A DNA stretch of 33,696 nt from Levilactobacillus parabrevis ATCC 53295 (GTDB taxonomy: Bacteria > Bacillota > Bacilli > Lactobacillales > Lactobacillaceae). The stretch is taken from the NCBI RefSeq assembly GCF_001434055.1, contig NZ_AZCZ01000032.1, positions 1-33,696 of the forward strand, read 5' to 3'. Of the stretch, positions 1-7,755 are shown in pieces (position 1 is the stretch's first letter; every line of letters starts with the position of its first letter). Both the position numbers and the translations under genes were made by a program. The notes under the pieces are model-generated. The model was given only the letters and a program-made list of their open reading frames with translations. It was not told the origin of the DNA and searched no databases.

Positions 1-21
1 GAGGATAGGACGTTGCCACGC
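1..21 (+). rRNA. rrf: 5S rRNA, 3' end only
   Basis: The first bases read GAGGATAGGACGTTGCCACG, which matches the conserved 3' end of Firmicutes 5S rRNA (GAG-TAGGACG-TGCC-CGC). The rest lies to the left of the window. It is followed seven bases later by tRNA-Asn, the usual rRNA operon tail. The exact 3' end is uncertain by one or two bases. Confidence 0.75.
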
Positions 22-27
22 GATTAT

Positions 28-100
28 TCCGGCATAGCTCAGTTGGTAGAGCACCTGACTGTTAATCAGGTTGTCGACGGTTCGAGCCCGCCTGCCGGAG
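28..100 (+). tRNA. tRNA-Asn (GTT)
   Basis: A full cloverleaf is visible. The acceptor stem TCCGGCA (28-34) pairs with TGCCGGA (93-99), and G100 is the discriminator. The anticodon stem CCTGA/TCAGG holds loop CTGTTAA, giving anticodon GTT. The T arm contains GGTTCGAGCC. No CCA is encoded. It lies between the 5S rRNA end and tRNA-Thr and is probably cotranscribed with the rRNA operon. Confidence 0.96.
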
Positions 101-129
101 TCGGGTTAACCTGGTTAACCAGTTGATAT

Positions 130-202
130 GCCGGCTTAGCTCAGCTGGTAGAGCATCGGTATCGTAAACCGAGGGTCGGGGATTCGAATTCCTCAGCCGG
201 CA
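130..202 (+). tRNA. tRNA-Thr (CGT)
   Basis: The acceptor stem GCCGGCT (130-136) pairs with AGCCGGC (195-201), with A202 as discriminator. The anticodon stem TCGGT/ACCGA encloses loop ATCGTAA, giving anticodon CGT. The T arm GGGGA-TTCGAAT-TCCTC is intact. The 29-nt spacer before it carries two close copies of GGTTAACC. It is the last gene of the rRNA/tRNA operon. Confidence 0.95.
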
Positions 203-209
203 TCAGATA

Positions 210-241
210 AGTGATTAGTCTACGGACTGATCGCTTTTTTT
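210..241 (+). terminator. Rho-independent terminator of rRNA/tRNA operon
   Basis: AGTGATTAGTC pairs with GACTGATCGCT (G-U pairs tolerated) around a TACG loop, followed by a run of seven T. It ends the 5S-Asn-Thr transcript. Confidence 0.9.
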
Positions 242-354
242 GTGTTTGCGGTTAAACCTGACCGGCCGGGGTTGAACCGAGATGGGAGGCCATAAGGTAT
301 CGCTGGCTTGATAGTGATGCCCGCCATTAAGGGTGAATACTCATAGAATTATGA

Positions 355-368
355 TGGAAGCGCTTACC
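355..368 (+). promoter_or_regulatory. Catabolite response element (cre) before PTS IIB-IIA
   Basis: TGGAAGCGCTTACC matches 12 of 14 positions of the CcpA consensus TGWAARCGYTWNCW. It lies about 60 nt upstream of the -35 box of the PTS genes, which is typical for sugar-uptake genes of this group. At that distance activation or repression are both possible. Confidence 0.7.
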
Positions 369-382
369 CAGAAAACGGAAAT

Positions 383-417
383 TGGTATATGCAATCTAAT
401 TAAATTGGTATATATCA
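383..417 (+). promoter_or_regulatory. Two GntR (NagR-type) operator-like repeats
   Basis: The 11-mer AATTGGTATAT occurs at 380-390 and 403-413, 23 nt apart (about two helical turns, same DNA face). Extended against the NagR/DasR-type pattern TGGTNTANACCA, the copies read TGGTATATGCAA (383-394; 8 of 10 fixed positions) and TGGTATATATCA (406-417; 9 of 10). They lie just upstream of the -35 box at 426. The cognate regulator is inferred; the only GntR protein in the window is at 12215. Confidence 0.5.
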
Positions 418-425
418 CTGATGTG

Positions 426-454
426 TTGACACACGGGCATTTGTAGCGATAAAA
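426..454 (+). promoter_or_regulatory. Promoter of PTS IIB-IIA
   Basis: A perfect -35 TTGACA (426-431) is followed by a 17-nt spacer and a weak -10 ATAAAA (449-454). A strong -35 with a weak -10 fits an activated or tightly controlled promoter. The leader to the start codon at 542 is about 80 nt. Confidence 0.55.
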
Positions 455-541
455 ATATAAATGATTTTTCTGATTATCTATTGTGGTATACCTCTATCAG
501 TGCTATTCTATAAGTATCAATTAAGCACAGGAGATGCCATC

Positions 542-874
542 ATGAAAAACGTATTGTTAGTATGTGGTCAAGGAATTTCAAGTCAATTATTCTTAGGGGA
601 AGCTAAGCGGACTGCTGAGACCCAACGTGTACCTTTACACTTCAGTGCAACGAGTTTAATGGAAGTAACGCCTGAATTATTAGCTGAACAAGACTTAGTT
701 CTCTTGGCCCCACAAGTGGCTTATCAAGCCAAGATGCGGGCTAAGATCGGTGATCAAGTTCAAACGGCACCAATTCCCAACGACATTTACGGTTGGTTGA
801 ACAGCCAAGCGTTGGTTAAGTACGCTTGTCATCAATTAAACTTTGCCCCCGCAGCTGTGACTGTCGCTTACTAA
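542..874 (+). CDS. PTS lactose/cellobiose-family IIB component
   Basis: 110 residues. PTS IIB subunits take phosphate from IIA onto a cysteine near the N-terminus and pass it to the sugar bound by membrane IIC. The N-terminus reads MKNVLLVCGQGISSQ, the family P-loop with Cys8 as the expected phosphocysteine; the usual CSAGMSTS is here CGQGISS. An upstream in-frame extension to 461 is possible, but the CAGGAGA ribosome site at 529-535 fits the ATG at 542. The IIA gene begins one base after the stop (876). No IIC gene follows, so the pair must serve a IIC encoded elsewhere or act in regulation. Family call is good; substrate is unknown. Confidence 0.85.
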   Translation: MKNVLLVCGQGISSQLFLGEAKRTAETQRVPLHFSATSLMEVTPELLAEQDLVLLAPQVAYQAKMRAKIGDQVQTAPIPNDIYGWLNSQALVKYACHQLNFAPAAVTVAY

Positions 875-875
875 C

Positions 876-1166
876 ATGACACCCACGATTGAACAGCTGG
901 CGATGCAGGTGTTGGTCACCGCAGGAACTGCTAAGGAGAGCCTGTATCGTGCCATTGCAACCGCTCGTGAACAGCATCAGTCGTTAGAGTTATCGGTTTG
1001 TCACGATCAACTCCTAGCGGCCCATAAGGTCCAAACGCAGATGATGGCAAAAATAGCTGCTGAGGACCTTCCCGTTACAATCCTCATCAACCATGCGATG
1101 GATACTTTAATGGCCGTACAGGGGAACTATGAGCTCCTTGAAGCTCTCGGTCCTGACTGGCACTAA
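876..1166 (+). CDS. PTS lactose/cellobiose-family IIA component
   Basis: 96 residues, close to the usual 100-105 for this all-helical trimeric family. IIA accepts phosphate from HPr. The signature appears as INHAMDTLMA at 71-80 (family HAQDHLMT), so His73 is the expected phosphohistidine and Asp76 the metal-binding aspartate; the AHKVQT segment (49-54) corresponds to the conserved AHxxQT helix. It starts one base after the IIB stop without its own clear ribosome site, so it is probably translationally coupled. The later HLMT histidine of the family is Thr77 here. No IIC partner is adjacent. Confidence 0.85.
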   Translation: MTPTIEQLAMQVLVTAGTAKESLYRAIATAREQHQSLELSVCHDQLLAAHKVQTQMMAKIAAEDLPVTILINHAMDTLMAVQGNYELLEALGPDWH

Positions 1167-1180
1167 TTTCAAACTGTACT

Positions 1181-1214
1181 CAAGTCCGGGACGTGTCGCC
1201 TCGGGCTTTTTGAT
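1181..1214 (+). terminator. Terminator after PTS IIA
   Basis: AAGTCCGG pairs with CTCGGGCTT (with G-U pairs) and is followed by TTTTT. It confirms that the transcript ends after the two PTS genes. Confidence 0.75.
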
Positions 1215-1427
1215 TTGCACTGCTTTATCGAGAGCGAGCACGTGAACGGCACTTTTAGATATCCTGTAAGTCGGATAATCAGCGCAATTTTATTCATTAA
1301 AGGAATAATATTCGCCGATCGATGGAAATGAATAAAAAATAAGAGGATTGCATGAGATAGCTAATAATTTCATCATTGTTTTTTGCGCGTGAGGGCGGGG
1401 ATGGAGACGCTTTTATAACGAAAACCG
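1215..1427. other. Intergenic stretch, no gene
   Basis: AT-rich spacer before the dtpT promoter. I see only a short inverted repeat, TTATTC-N7-GAATAA near 1290-1308, and no ORF with a ribosome site on either strand. Confidence 0.6.
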
Positions 1428-1456
1428 TTGCGTAACGGGCCTTCATGAAGTATAAT
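1428..1456 (+). promoter_or_regulatory. Promoter of dtpT
   Basis: TTGCGT (1428-1433), exactly 17 nt, then a perfect TATAAT (1451-1456). The predicted transcript starts near 1463. Confidence 0.8.
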
Positions 1457-1476
1457 TACAACTATGTTTTATTAGA

Positions 1477-1522
1477 GGTCTATGAGACCCTGCCACAATC
1501 GCATTTAGCGAATCAGATTGTG
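1477..1522 (+). promoter_or_regulatory. Two hairpins in dtpT leader
   Basis: The ~108-nt untranslated leader holds GGTCT-ATG-AGACC (1477-1489) and CACAATC (1494-1500) pairing with GATTGTG (1516-1522). Neither has a T tract. They could stabilise the mRNA or bind a regulator; no known riboswitch is recognised. Confidence 0.45.
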
Positions 1523-1570
1523 AAATAAAGAAATATTCATTTTAACAAAGGCAATGGAGGTATTATCGTT

Positions 1571-3052
1571 TTGAATAACAAACCAGAGTCGACCACCCAA
1601 GACCGAACTTTCTTCGGTCAACCGCGGGGGTTATCAACGCTGTTCTTCACAGAAATGTGGGAACGGTTCAGTTACTACGGGATGCGTGCCATCCTTATCT
1701 ACTACATGTACTACTCAATTTCCAAGGGTGGTCTGGGGTTCGATCAAGCAACTGCTGCCTCAGTGATGTCCATCTATGGATCGATGGTTTACCTGTCATC
1801 CGTCCTCGGGGGTTACCTGAGTGACCGGGTATGGGGGAGTCGTCGGACCGTCTTCATCGGTGGGATTCTCATCATGTTTGGTCATATCGCTCTGTCTGTG
1901 CCAGCTGGTCGGATTGCGCTGTTTATCTCCATTCTGTTGATTGTCTTGGGGACTGGGCTCTTGAAGCCAAACGTTTCCGAAATGGTTGGTGGCCTGTATG
2001 ACGCCGGGGATACCCGTCGTGATTCCGGGTTTACCATCTTCGTCTTCGGGATCAACTTAGGTTCCCTGGTTGCGCCACTGCTTGTTGGTTGGTTAGGGAT
2101 GTCCTACAACTTCCATTTAGGGTTCTCATTGGCCGCTATCGGGATGTTCCTGGGATTAGTCCAATACTGGTACGGTGGGAAGAAGTACTTGAGTAAGGAT
2201 AGTCTTTACCCAACCGACCCATTGGAACCAGGCGACATGAAGAAATTAGGTGTCCGCACGGCCATTGGTGTCGTTGCCTTTGCTTTAATTGTTCTGTTAA
2301 TGTTCCTCTTAGGCTCATTGAACTTAAACAACTTCATTCTCTTACTTTCTATCGTGGCCATCGCCACGCCAGTCGTTTACTTCACGATCTTCTTAACGAG
2401 CAAGAAGGTTACGACGACTGAACGTAAGCACGTTTGGGCATACTTAGGTCTCTTCATCGCTGCCGCAATCTTCTGGGCAATTGAAGAACAAGGGTCTTCT
2501 GTTCTGGCCTTGTTCGCCGCTAACCAGACGAACAACCATTTCTTGGGCCTGCACATCTTGCCTTCTTGGTACCAGATGTTAAACCCACTGTTCATCTTGA
2601 TCTACACGCCATTCTTCGCTGCAATGTGGAACCGTTGGGGTAAGAAGCAACCAAGTTCACCAGCTAAGTTCGCAACTGGGATGCTGTTTGCTGGGGCATC
2701 ATACCTGATCATGGTGATTCCCGTTGTTCTGTTCGGTACGGATGCCAAAGTCAGTCCACTCTGGTTAGTTGGTAGCTGGGCAGTTGTTGAAATTGCCGAA
2801 TTACTGATCTCCCCAATTGGGTTGTCCGTGACGACTAAGCTGGCACCAAAGGCCTTCCAATCTCAAATGATGAGTATGTGGTTCTTGGCCGATGCCGCTG
2901 GGCAAGCCGTCAACGCGCAGATCGTTAAGCTTTACACGCCAGAAAACCAAGCAGCCTACTTCATGGGTGTGGCCATTGTGGCTATCGCCGCTGGGTTGAT
3001 CATGTTTGCACTGGTTAAACCAATTAAGAATTTAATGGCCGGTATTAAATAG
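1571..3052 (+). CDS. dtpT: Proton-coupled di/tripeptide symporter (POT/PTR family)
   Basis: 493 residues, the usual size for bacterial DtpT/PepT transporters, which import di- and tripeptides with protons through a major-facilitator fold. The N-terminus shows the POT signature FFTEMWERFSYYGMRA (about residues 26-41), whose ExxER element couples protons; GLLKPNVSEMVG (about 128-139) is the second family signature. About 12-14 hydrophobic segments are spread along the chain. The start is TTG at 1571, set by GGAGG at 1556-1560. It has its own promoter and terminator and is monocistronic. Peptide uptake is central to nitrogen supply in amino-acid-auxotrophic lactic bacteria. Confidence 0.95.
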   Translation: MNNKPESTTQDRTFFGQPRGLSTLFFTEMWERFSYYGMRAILIYYMYYSISKGGLGFDQATAASVMSIYGSMVYLSSVLGGYLSDRVWGSRRTVFIGGILIMFGHIALSVPAGRIALFISILLIVLGTGLLKPNVSEMVGGLYDAGDTRRDSGFTIFVFGINLGSLVAPLLVGWLGMSYNFHLGFSLAAIGMFLGLVQYWYGGKKYLSKDSLYPTDPLEPGDMKKLGVRTAIGVVAFALIVLLMFLLGSLNLNNFILLLSIVAIATPVVYFTIFLTSKKVTTTERKHVWAYLGLFIAAAIFWAIEEQGSSVLALFAANQTNNHFLGLHILPSWYQMLNPLFILIYTPFFAAMWNRWGKKQPSSPAKFATGMLFAGASYLIMVIPVVLFGTDAKVSPLWLVGSWAVVEIAELLISPIGLSVTTKLAPKAFQSQMMSMWFLADAAGQAVNAQIVKLYTPENQAAYFMGVAIVAIAAGLIMFALVKPIKNLMAGIK

Positions 3053-3067
3053 TCAATATCCACCGGT

Positions 3068-3101
3068 AAAAGTGCTACTCTGTTATGGAGTGGCACTTTT
3101 T
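3068..3101 (+). terminator. Terminator after dtpT
   Basis: AAAAGTGCTACTC pairs with GAGTGGCACTTTT (one G-U) and ends in a T run. The symmetric A/T flanks would let it work in both directions. Confidence 0.92.
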
Positions 3102-3275
3102 GTTTGGCTTACTGAACCGAACAATGCACCAGCAGGCTTGCGGCATCATATTGAGAGTGACGCCACGAGAGTTGAGATAGTCGTAATGGCATGACTGTCC
3201 TCCCTGAGATTAACGGCGTCTGGTTCCTAGCATGAATCGCCTTACAATAGAAGTAATGAGAGAGGAGCAATATTT

Positions 3276-4091
3276 TTGGTCAAAGTAGCGTTAATCAGTG
3301 ATCTTCATTTCGATGTCAACCGGCAGTCTGTGGATGCACTCTTGCCGCGGCAGGCCGGATATCTCATGCAACAGGGTGTGGGCCTGTATTTAGTTGCCGG
3401 AGACATTACCAATCATTTCACGCAATCCTTAGACTACGTGACGCGATTACAGCGGTTAATTGCGCCCGCCCAGGTTCGCTTTATTGCTGGAAATCACGAC
3501 ATGTTACATGATGTGACGTATGCGGCCCTTGAGAGCCCCTTAGCGCCGACTTACATCCATCAGGGACAATTAGACGTGAGTGGGACTAACTGGCGAATAA
3601 TCGGCAATAATGGCTGGTACGACTACCAGTTTGCAGACAACCTGGTCAATCGTGACTTTTTAACCTGGAAACGGGCTTTTTGGGTCGATGGCACCATTGA
3701 ACAGCCACAGTCTGATCCGGAACGGATGGATCACGTGTTAGAAACGGTGACAGGCCAGCTAGAACAAGCTCAGGCTGAGCATAAACGTGTCTTGTTCATG
3801 ACGCATTTCGTCCCCCACCGGGCGTACATTCGCTATACGGACGACGATCGTTTCTGGAATATGGCGAATGCCATGTTGGGGAGTCCGCGGATGGGGGAAT
3901 TGCTAGACCGATACCACGTTGACGTGGTGCAGTTCGGCCACGTTCATCGCCACTTTGCGCCACGGCAATTCGGGCAAACAACCTACTATGATCAGGCTGT
4001 GGGGTATCACAACAAGCGGATCAACGAGTGGTCACAGACCGATTATTTCACGGAATGGCGCGACCGGCTGCGGTTCCTCGAATTAAAATAA
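3276..4091 (+). CDS. Calcineurin-like metallophosphoesterase
   Basis: 271 residues. All five metal-site blocks are present in order: ISDLHFD (Asp9, His11), AGDITN (Asp43), AGNHDM (Asn73, His74), MTHFVPH (about 178) and FGHVHRH (about 221). The enzyme should be a two-metal cytosolic phosphoesterase; the substrate cannot be read from sequence. There is no signal peptide. The start is TTG at 3276, with AGAGGAG (3261-3267) eight bases upstream. A possible -10 TACAAT lies at 3243-3248. It stands alone between dtpT and a tRNA pair; its stop is only 20 nt before the tRNA promoter. Confidence 0.85.
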   Translation: MVKVALISDLHFDVNRQSVDALLPRQAGYLMQQGVGLYLVAGDITNHFTQSLDYVTRLQRLIAPAQVRFIAGNHDMLHDVTYAALESPLAPTYIHQGQLDVSGTNWRIIGNNGWYDYQFADNLVNRDFLTWKRAFWVDGTIEQPQSDPERMDHVLETVTGQLEQAQAEHKRVLFMTHFVPHRAYIRYTDDDRFWNMANAMLGSPRMGELLDRYHVDVVQFGHVHRHFAPRQFGQTTYYDQAVGYHNKRINEWSQTDYFTEWRDRLRFLELK

Positions 4092-4111
4092 AAATATTTT
4101 CTAGAAAAGGC

Positions 4112-4140
4112 TTGACGATTTATGCAGAATTCTGTATGAT
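4112..4140 (+). promoter_or_regulatory. Promoter of tRNA-Tyr/Gln
   Basis: TTGACG (4112-4117), 17-nt spacer, TATGAT (4135-4140), about 35 nt before the tRNA-Tyr gene. Near-consensus and typical of stable RNA promoters. Confidence 0.85.
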
Positions 4141-4175
4141 AATAAACGTTGATTCGTTACGGCGATTCACGTTTT

Positions 4176-4258
4176 GGTGGGGTAGCGAAGTCTGGCTAAA
4201 CGCGGCGGACTGTAAATCCGCTCCTTCGGGTTCGGTGGTTCGAATCCACTCCCCACCA
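4176..4258 (+). tRNA. tRNA-Tyr (GTA)
   Basis: 83-nt class II tRNA with a long variable arm (CTCCTTCGGG). The acceptor stem GGTGGGG (4176-4182) pairs with CCCCACC (4251-4257), discriminator A4258. The anticodon stem GCGGA/TCCGC encloses CTGTAAA, giving GTA. No CCA encoded. Confidence 0.96.
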
Positions 4259-4268
4259 TTTTTATTAT

Positions 4269-4340
4269 TGGGCTATAGCCAAGTGGTAAGGCAACAGGTT
4301 TTGATCCTGTCATGCGCTGGTTCGAACCCAGCTAGCCCAA
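4269..4340 (+). tRNA. tRNA-Gln (TTG)
   Basis: 72 nt. The acceptor stem TGGGCTA (4269-4275) pairs with TAGCCCA (4333-4339), discriminator A4340. The anticodon stem ACAGG/CCTGT encloses TTTTGAT, giving TTG. It sits ten bases after tRNA-Tyr and shares its promoter and terminator. Confidence 0.96.
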
Positions 4341-4345
4341 CTTAG

Positions 4346-4374
4346 ACCAGTCACTGTGTGTGGCTGGTTTTTTT
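4346..4374 (+). terminator. Terminator after tRNA-Gln
   Basis: ACCAGTCAC pairs with GTGGCTGGT (one G-U) followed by seven T. Confidence 0.92.
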
Positions 4375-4384
4375 GTGTCCAATT

Positions 4385-4670
4385 TTGACTGACAGCTTCT
4401 ATCAACAATGTTTTTCAGTCGGCGGCCTTCGCTGAAATGGGACCGATCCGACAGCGGAAAGTCAGAAGGGGACATCGTTTAACAATCAGCTGTGTGCAGA
4501 ACAGCTAATGCCAGTCTCACAACAGGTAACGGCCGTAAAACGGACCGATGAGGGTGTGCTGCAGGGCTGGCAACTTTGAGCTGAAGAATCCTCAGGACTA
4601 AGAAATACTCAAACGAGAATTGAATAGATGTACGGAACAGGACTGAAAAATTCATAAGCCCTGTTTTTTT
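4385..4670 (+). ncRNA. Candidate structured non-coding RNA ending in a terminator
   Basis: No credible gene lies in 4375-5070. Within 4385-4670 several short hairpins follow one another: TTTCAG/CGCTGAAA (4414-4438 region), AGCTGT-N7-ACAGCT (4488-4506), CCGT-AAA-ACGG (about 4531-4541) and CTGA-N7-TCAG (about 4583-4597). The stretch ends with AACAGG (4636-4641) pairing CCTGTT (4660-4665) and a T run to 4670, i.e. a terminator with no gene upstream of it. A TTGACT at 4385-4390 could be a -35, but no good -10 is seen. Read-through from the tRNAs is the alternative. Not recognised as a known RNA family. Confidence 0.3.
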
Positions 4671-4812
4671 GCATAAGTGAGTTGTGCGTGACGAAATAAA
4701 TCGGGGCAAATTTTGAGGGAACGGGTTCATAAGGATGGATAGAAATCGATATTTTTGCTTAAAATTTGTCGTCAGGTTCCTGATAATGTGTTAAAAATAA
4801 AAAAACTTTTTT

Positions 4813-4838
4813 CACCACACGATGCGGATAGTGTGGTG
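4813..4838. repeat. 8-bp inverted repeat in long intergenic region
   Basis: CACCACAC (4813-4820) and GTGTGGTG (4831-4838) pair perfectly around ten bases, preceded by A7 and T6 runs. It lacks a T tract on its 3' side in either direction, so it is not a standard terminator. It lies about 230 nt before the surface-protein gene and could be a regulator site. Confidence 0.4.
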
Positions 4839-5070
4839 TAACAATTGCCTGATTCAGTGAGCTTTCCATCATTTACTAACATTTAGTACACAGAAAACGG
4901 TTTTAATATTGAACAAGTTATCACATCGAGCCTACGATAGCCATAATGGTTTATCCCCTTCGCAGTTAACAATCGCTGGCATTTATTTTTGACCGTGGTA
5001 CGATGAATATTGTGTTTTTTTATTGAACGATTTTAAATAGACGACAAAAAGTAAGGAGCGGTGGCTGATA

Positions 5071-7431
5071 ATGCGTAACGAAGAGACCCATCAACCGTTA
5101 AAAATGCAAAAAGTGAAGCGTTATTGGCTATATGCTGGTATTGCGCTGGTGGGACTAGGCACCGGCATGGCATTGACCACGTCACCAGTTAAAGCGGACG
5201 TACAGGAAGAAGCTTCTCAGGCAATTGATGGCAAGGATATAAGTGACGATGCAAGGGATGTCCAGTTGGACAAGAATAATCTGACCAACGGGAATCCTAC
5301 GTCAGGAAACGACAACAACGATCCGGATAACGCGTTAGACGCTGACATGGATGGATTAGATGATGGAACGGAAGATGATTCCGAGAAAACAGACGATGAA
5401 AAAGTTGAAGAGGCGCCAGCTGATGGCGATGTTCCAGTAACGCCTCCGACAGATCCAGAAGATACGCCAGTTGGGGCGGCTGATGGCGATACTGCGGATA
5501 AAGAAGAGAAGTCCGACTTCACTTTTAGTCAAGATGCCAGTGGCAACTATACAGTCACGGGTTATACCGGTGCCGCACGGCAACAGGCCAATGGGGATGC
5601 CCCCGTTGGTGGATACGCGACGGCGATTACTATTCCGGATACGTATCTGGGAAAATCCGTCATTGCAGTCGGTGCCAATGCGTTTAACAATGACGGCACC
5701 AGCAATGATCACTTGTCGATTGTCGACAAGTTGACGGCGGTCACGCTTGGTCGTAACTTACAGTGGATCGAAGCGGGGGCCTTTGCGAATAACGCCCTTA
5801 CTTCGCTTAGTTTTGCGCCGGCTAATAATCTGTGGTCAGTCGGGGAGAATGCCTTTGCAAACAACCGACTAACCGATGTTGACCTAAATCAGGTCGCTCA
5901 GATCAATACGGATGCGTTCAAGGGCAATCGGCTGACTTCTTTGGTGATTCCAGAGAAAGCGACGAACATTGCCGCAGGGGCTTTTGCGAACAATTCGCTG
6001 ACGCAGCTTACTTTAGGGAGCAATCTGGTAACGGTGGGTACTGGGGCGTTTGCCGATAATCAGATTGCAGGAACGCTGGTGTTGCCAGCGAATCTAACCC
6101 AATTAGGCGATTATGCCTTTAAAAATAACGATATCCAGTCAATTGTTTTTAATGCTGCTATGAAGCGATTGACGACAGGGGTCTTTGCGGATAATCACTT
6201 GACTGGAACCTTAAGCCTACCGATGGGACTACTCAGCGTGGGAGAATCGGCTTTCCAGAATAACCAGTTAACGGGGATAGAGCTCGGGGATTCGCTCGAA
6301 ACGATTGGCGACTATGTCTTCGCGGGCAACCGGATTGGCCATATTCGTGCGGCTGGCTCAGTGAAAACGTCTATTGGGGACGAGGCCTTTAGTGACCAGT
6401 CAGCTTCGGTGGCCGCTAGTGTGGAGACGACCACCACGGCGGCCTTAGGTGTTAGGGTGGCAATCAAAGCACAATTGGGATTGACCAACCTGGACCTTGC
6501 CGGGCTACAATTTATTTATGGTGGGAATGGCTTGGACTATAACGAGTATGAGGACACCTTGACGCTACCCCAGGACTACGATGACGCAACAATTGCGTTA
6601 GAGTTGAAGACGGTCAGCACGGATACGGGAACCTATGGCACGGACGGGCTGGTCTTGAAGCTGGTGCCAATCATCGTTAAGGCAGATCTGCACATTCCAA
6701 GCACCAAGGATGGGCAGGATTGGCTTGATAACTGGGTGGCCGATGTCACGGGGCAAATAGGTGCCACGGTGACCATCGCAGTGCCCCAGCTTAAGGGCTA
6801 CGATGCCCAACCGATTACGGTCAAGGCAACCGTCAATGCTGATGGTACAATCACCACGCAAGACCACGTGACTTATACACGACTCGCTGCGCCGACAACG
6901 GGCGGCAGTCACTTTGGCGGTGGCGAAAGCTTGGATATTAGTGGTGAGAGTGATGTGAACATGCCAACGACAGGAAATATGCCCCAGCTTGGCGATCAGC
7001 AGAGTGGTCCAAAGGGAGCGGCAACTTTACCTGTTACGGAAACTACGACAACCAGTCATTTGCAATCACCCCAACAGACCACTCAAGTCCTGCCGTTAGC
7101 CGTGCGGTCGGATCGACCGGGCATGGCAACACCAGCGTCAGCTAATACGGTGTGGGGGATGCCAACTTCAGCTAACGGAGAGTCTTTCGCCCAGTCAGCG
7201 ACTGGTCCAGATGGGATACCGACCACAGCGATGGCGGGGAAAGCCCGGTTACCCGAAAGCGGTGGGCAGCGGGCTTCATCCGTGAACTCACATTCAACCC
7301 AGGTAAGGCCTGTCACGGCGTCAACCTTGCCTCAGACGGACGACCAGCGATCAGTCTGGCAGTGGTTGGGAATCGTGCTACTGGCGGGATTAGGTTGGTT
7401 AGGTTTAGGTCGCCGTAAACATCAAAATTAA
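5071..7431 (+). CDS. LPXTG-anchored cell surface protein with BspA-type LRRs and a MucBP-like domain
   Basis: 786 residues, secreted and wall-bound. A basic N-terminus and hydrophobic core (about 18-36) end at VKA-D, a likely signal cleavage near residue 42. An acidic Asp/Asn-rich linker follows (about 45-148). Residues about 170-430 contain roughly ten LRR_5 units of the form AFANNxLTxLxL, a fold used by BspA-like adhesins. About 545-615 reads like a MucBP/MUB unit (GQIGATVTIAVPQLKGY..., ending HVTYT). A Pro/Ser/Thr-rich stalk leads to LPQTD, a hydrophobic stretch and RRKHQN, the sortase signal. MPTTG and LPESG also occur in the stalk. ATG at 5071 has AAGGAG at 5053-5058. It is monocistronic. 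Adhesion is inferred from family; ligand unknown. Confidence 0.9.
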   Translation: MRNEETHQPLKMQKVKRYWLYAGIALVGLGTGMALTTSPVKADVQEEASQAIDGKDISDDARDVQLDKNNLTNGNPTSGNDNNDPDNALDADMDGLDDGTEDDSEKTDDEKVEEAPADGDVPVTPPTDPEDTPVGAADGDTADKEEKSDFTFSQDASGNYTVTGYTGAARQQANGDAPVGGYATAITIPDTYLGKSVIAVGANAFNNDGTSNDHLSIVDKLTAVTLGRNLQWIEAGAFANNALTSLSFAPANNLWSVGENAFANNRLTDVDLNQVAQINTDAFKGNRLTSLVIPEKATNIAAGAFANNSLTQLTLGSNLVTVGTGAFADNQIAGTLVLPANLTQLGDYAFKNNDIQSIVFNAAMKRLTTGVFADNHLTGTLSLPMGLLSVGESAFQNNQLTGIELGDSLETIGDYVFAGNRIGHIRAAGSVKTSIGDEAFSDQSASVAASVETTTTAALGVRVAIKAQLGLTNLDLAGLQFIYGGNGLDYNEYEDTLTLPQDYDDATIALELKTVSTDTGTYGTDGLVLKLVPIIVKADLHIPSTKDGQDWLDNWVADVTGQIGATVTIAVPQLKGYDAQPITVKATVNADGTITTQDHVTYTRLAAPTTGGSHFGGGESLDISGESDVNMPTTGNMPQLGDQQSGPKGAATLPVTETTTTSHLQSPQQTTQVLPLAVRSDRPGMATPASANTVWGMPTSANGESFAQSATGPDGIPTTAMAGKARLPESGGQRASSVNSHSTQVRPVTASTLPQTDDQRSVWQWLGIVLLAGLGWLGLGRRKHQN

Positions 7432-7454
7432 CGCGTGCAATGAAATCGAGCGAA

Positions 7455-7485
7455 AGCGGGTAAGCTTAGTCTTACCTGCTTTTTT
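7455..7485 (+). terminator. Terminator after surface-protein gene
   Basis: AGCGGGTAAG pairs with CTTACCTGCT (one G-U) and is followed by a T run. Confidence 0.92.
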
Positions 7486-7668
7486 GTTGCCTGGTTTTCA
7501 TTTCGGCGGATGAAATGGCCCCTTACTTACTACTAATGTAAAAATTGCCGATATAGTCGCATCAACTTGCGAAATTTCGGCAAGATTCGTTTTAATGATG
7601 AATTGGGTAAGGGTGGAAAGTATTTGTTGGAAATGTACCTCGCACGATGCCCGGTACAGCAGTCATAA

Positions 7669-7697
7669 TTGACAAGTCAGTCGAACTTCGCTAAAGT
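7669..7697 (+). promoter_or_regulatory. Promoter of S9 peptidase gene (decides the start codon)
   Basis: A perfect TTGACA (7669-7674), 17-nt spacer and TAAAGT (7692-7697). The longest ORF would start at this very TTG, so the -35 box overlaps the formal start and the long N-terminal extension is probably not translated; the ATG at 7756 is preferred. Confidence 0.65.
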
Positions 7698-7755
7698 CAA
7701 ACTAATAATTGCTCCAGACCATTTGGAATTTGAACTGAGAAAGTGGGGTCTTGTG

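Noticed and set aside
104-122. GGTTAACC tandem copies between tRNA-Asn and tRNA-Thr as an AdcR-type zinc site
   Set aside because: Spacing (TTAAC-CTG-GTTAA) is one base too long for the TTAACYRGTTAA box and the location inside an rRNA/tRNA operon makes regulation unlikely.
4479-4730. 83-codon minus-strand frame in the long intergenic region
   Set aside because: No ribosome site, no domain and composition unlike the neighbours; the region is better explained as non-coding.
5217-5712. Minus-strand open frames under the surface protein gene
   Set aside because: Serine-rich and Ile/Arg-rich shadows of the Asp/Asn-rich coding strand, without ribosome sites.
7669-7755. N-terminal extension of the S9 peptidase to a TTG start
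   Set aside because: The TTG belongs to a perfect TTGACA -35 box followed 17 nt later by TAAAGT, and the family normally begins near the ATG at 7756.
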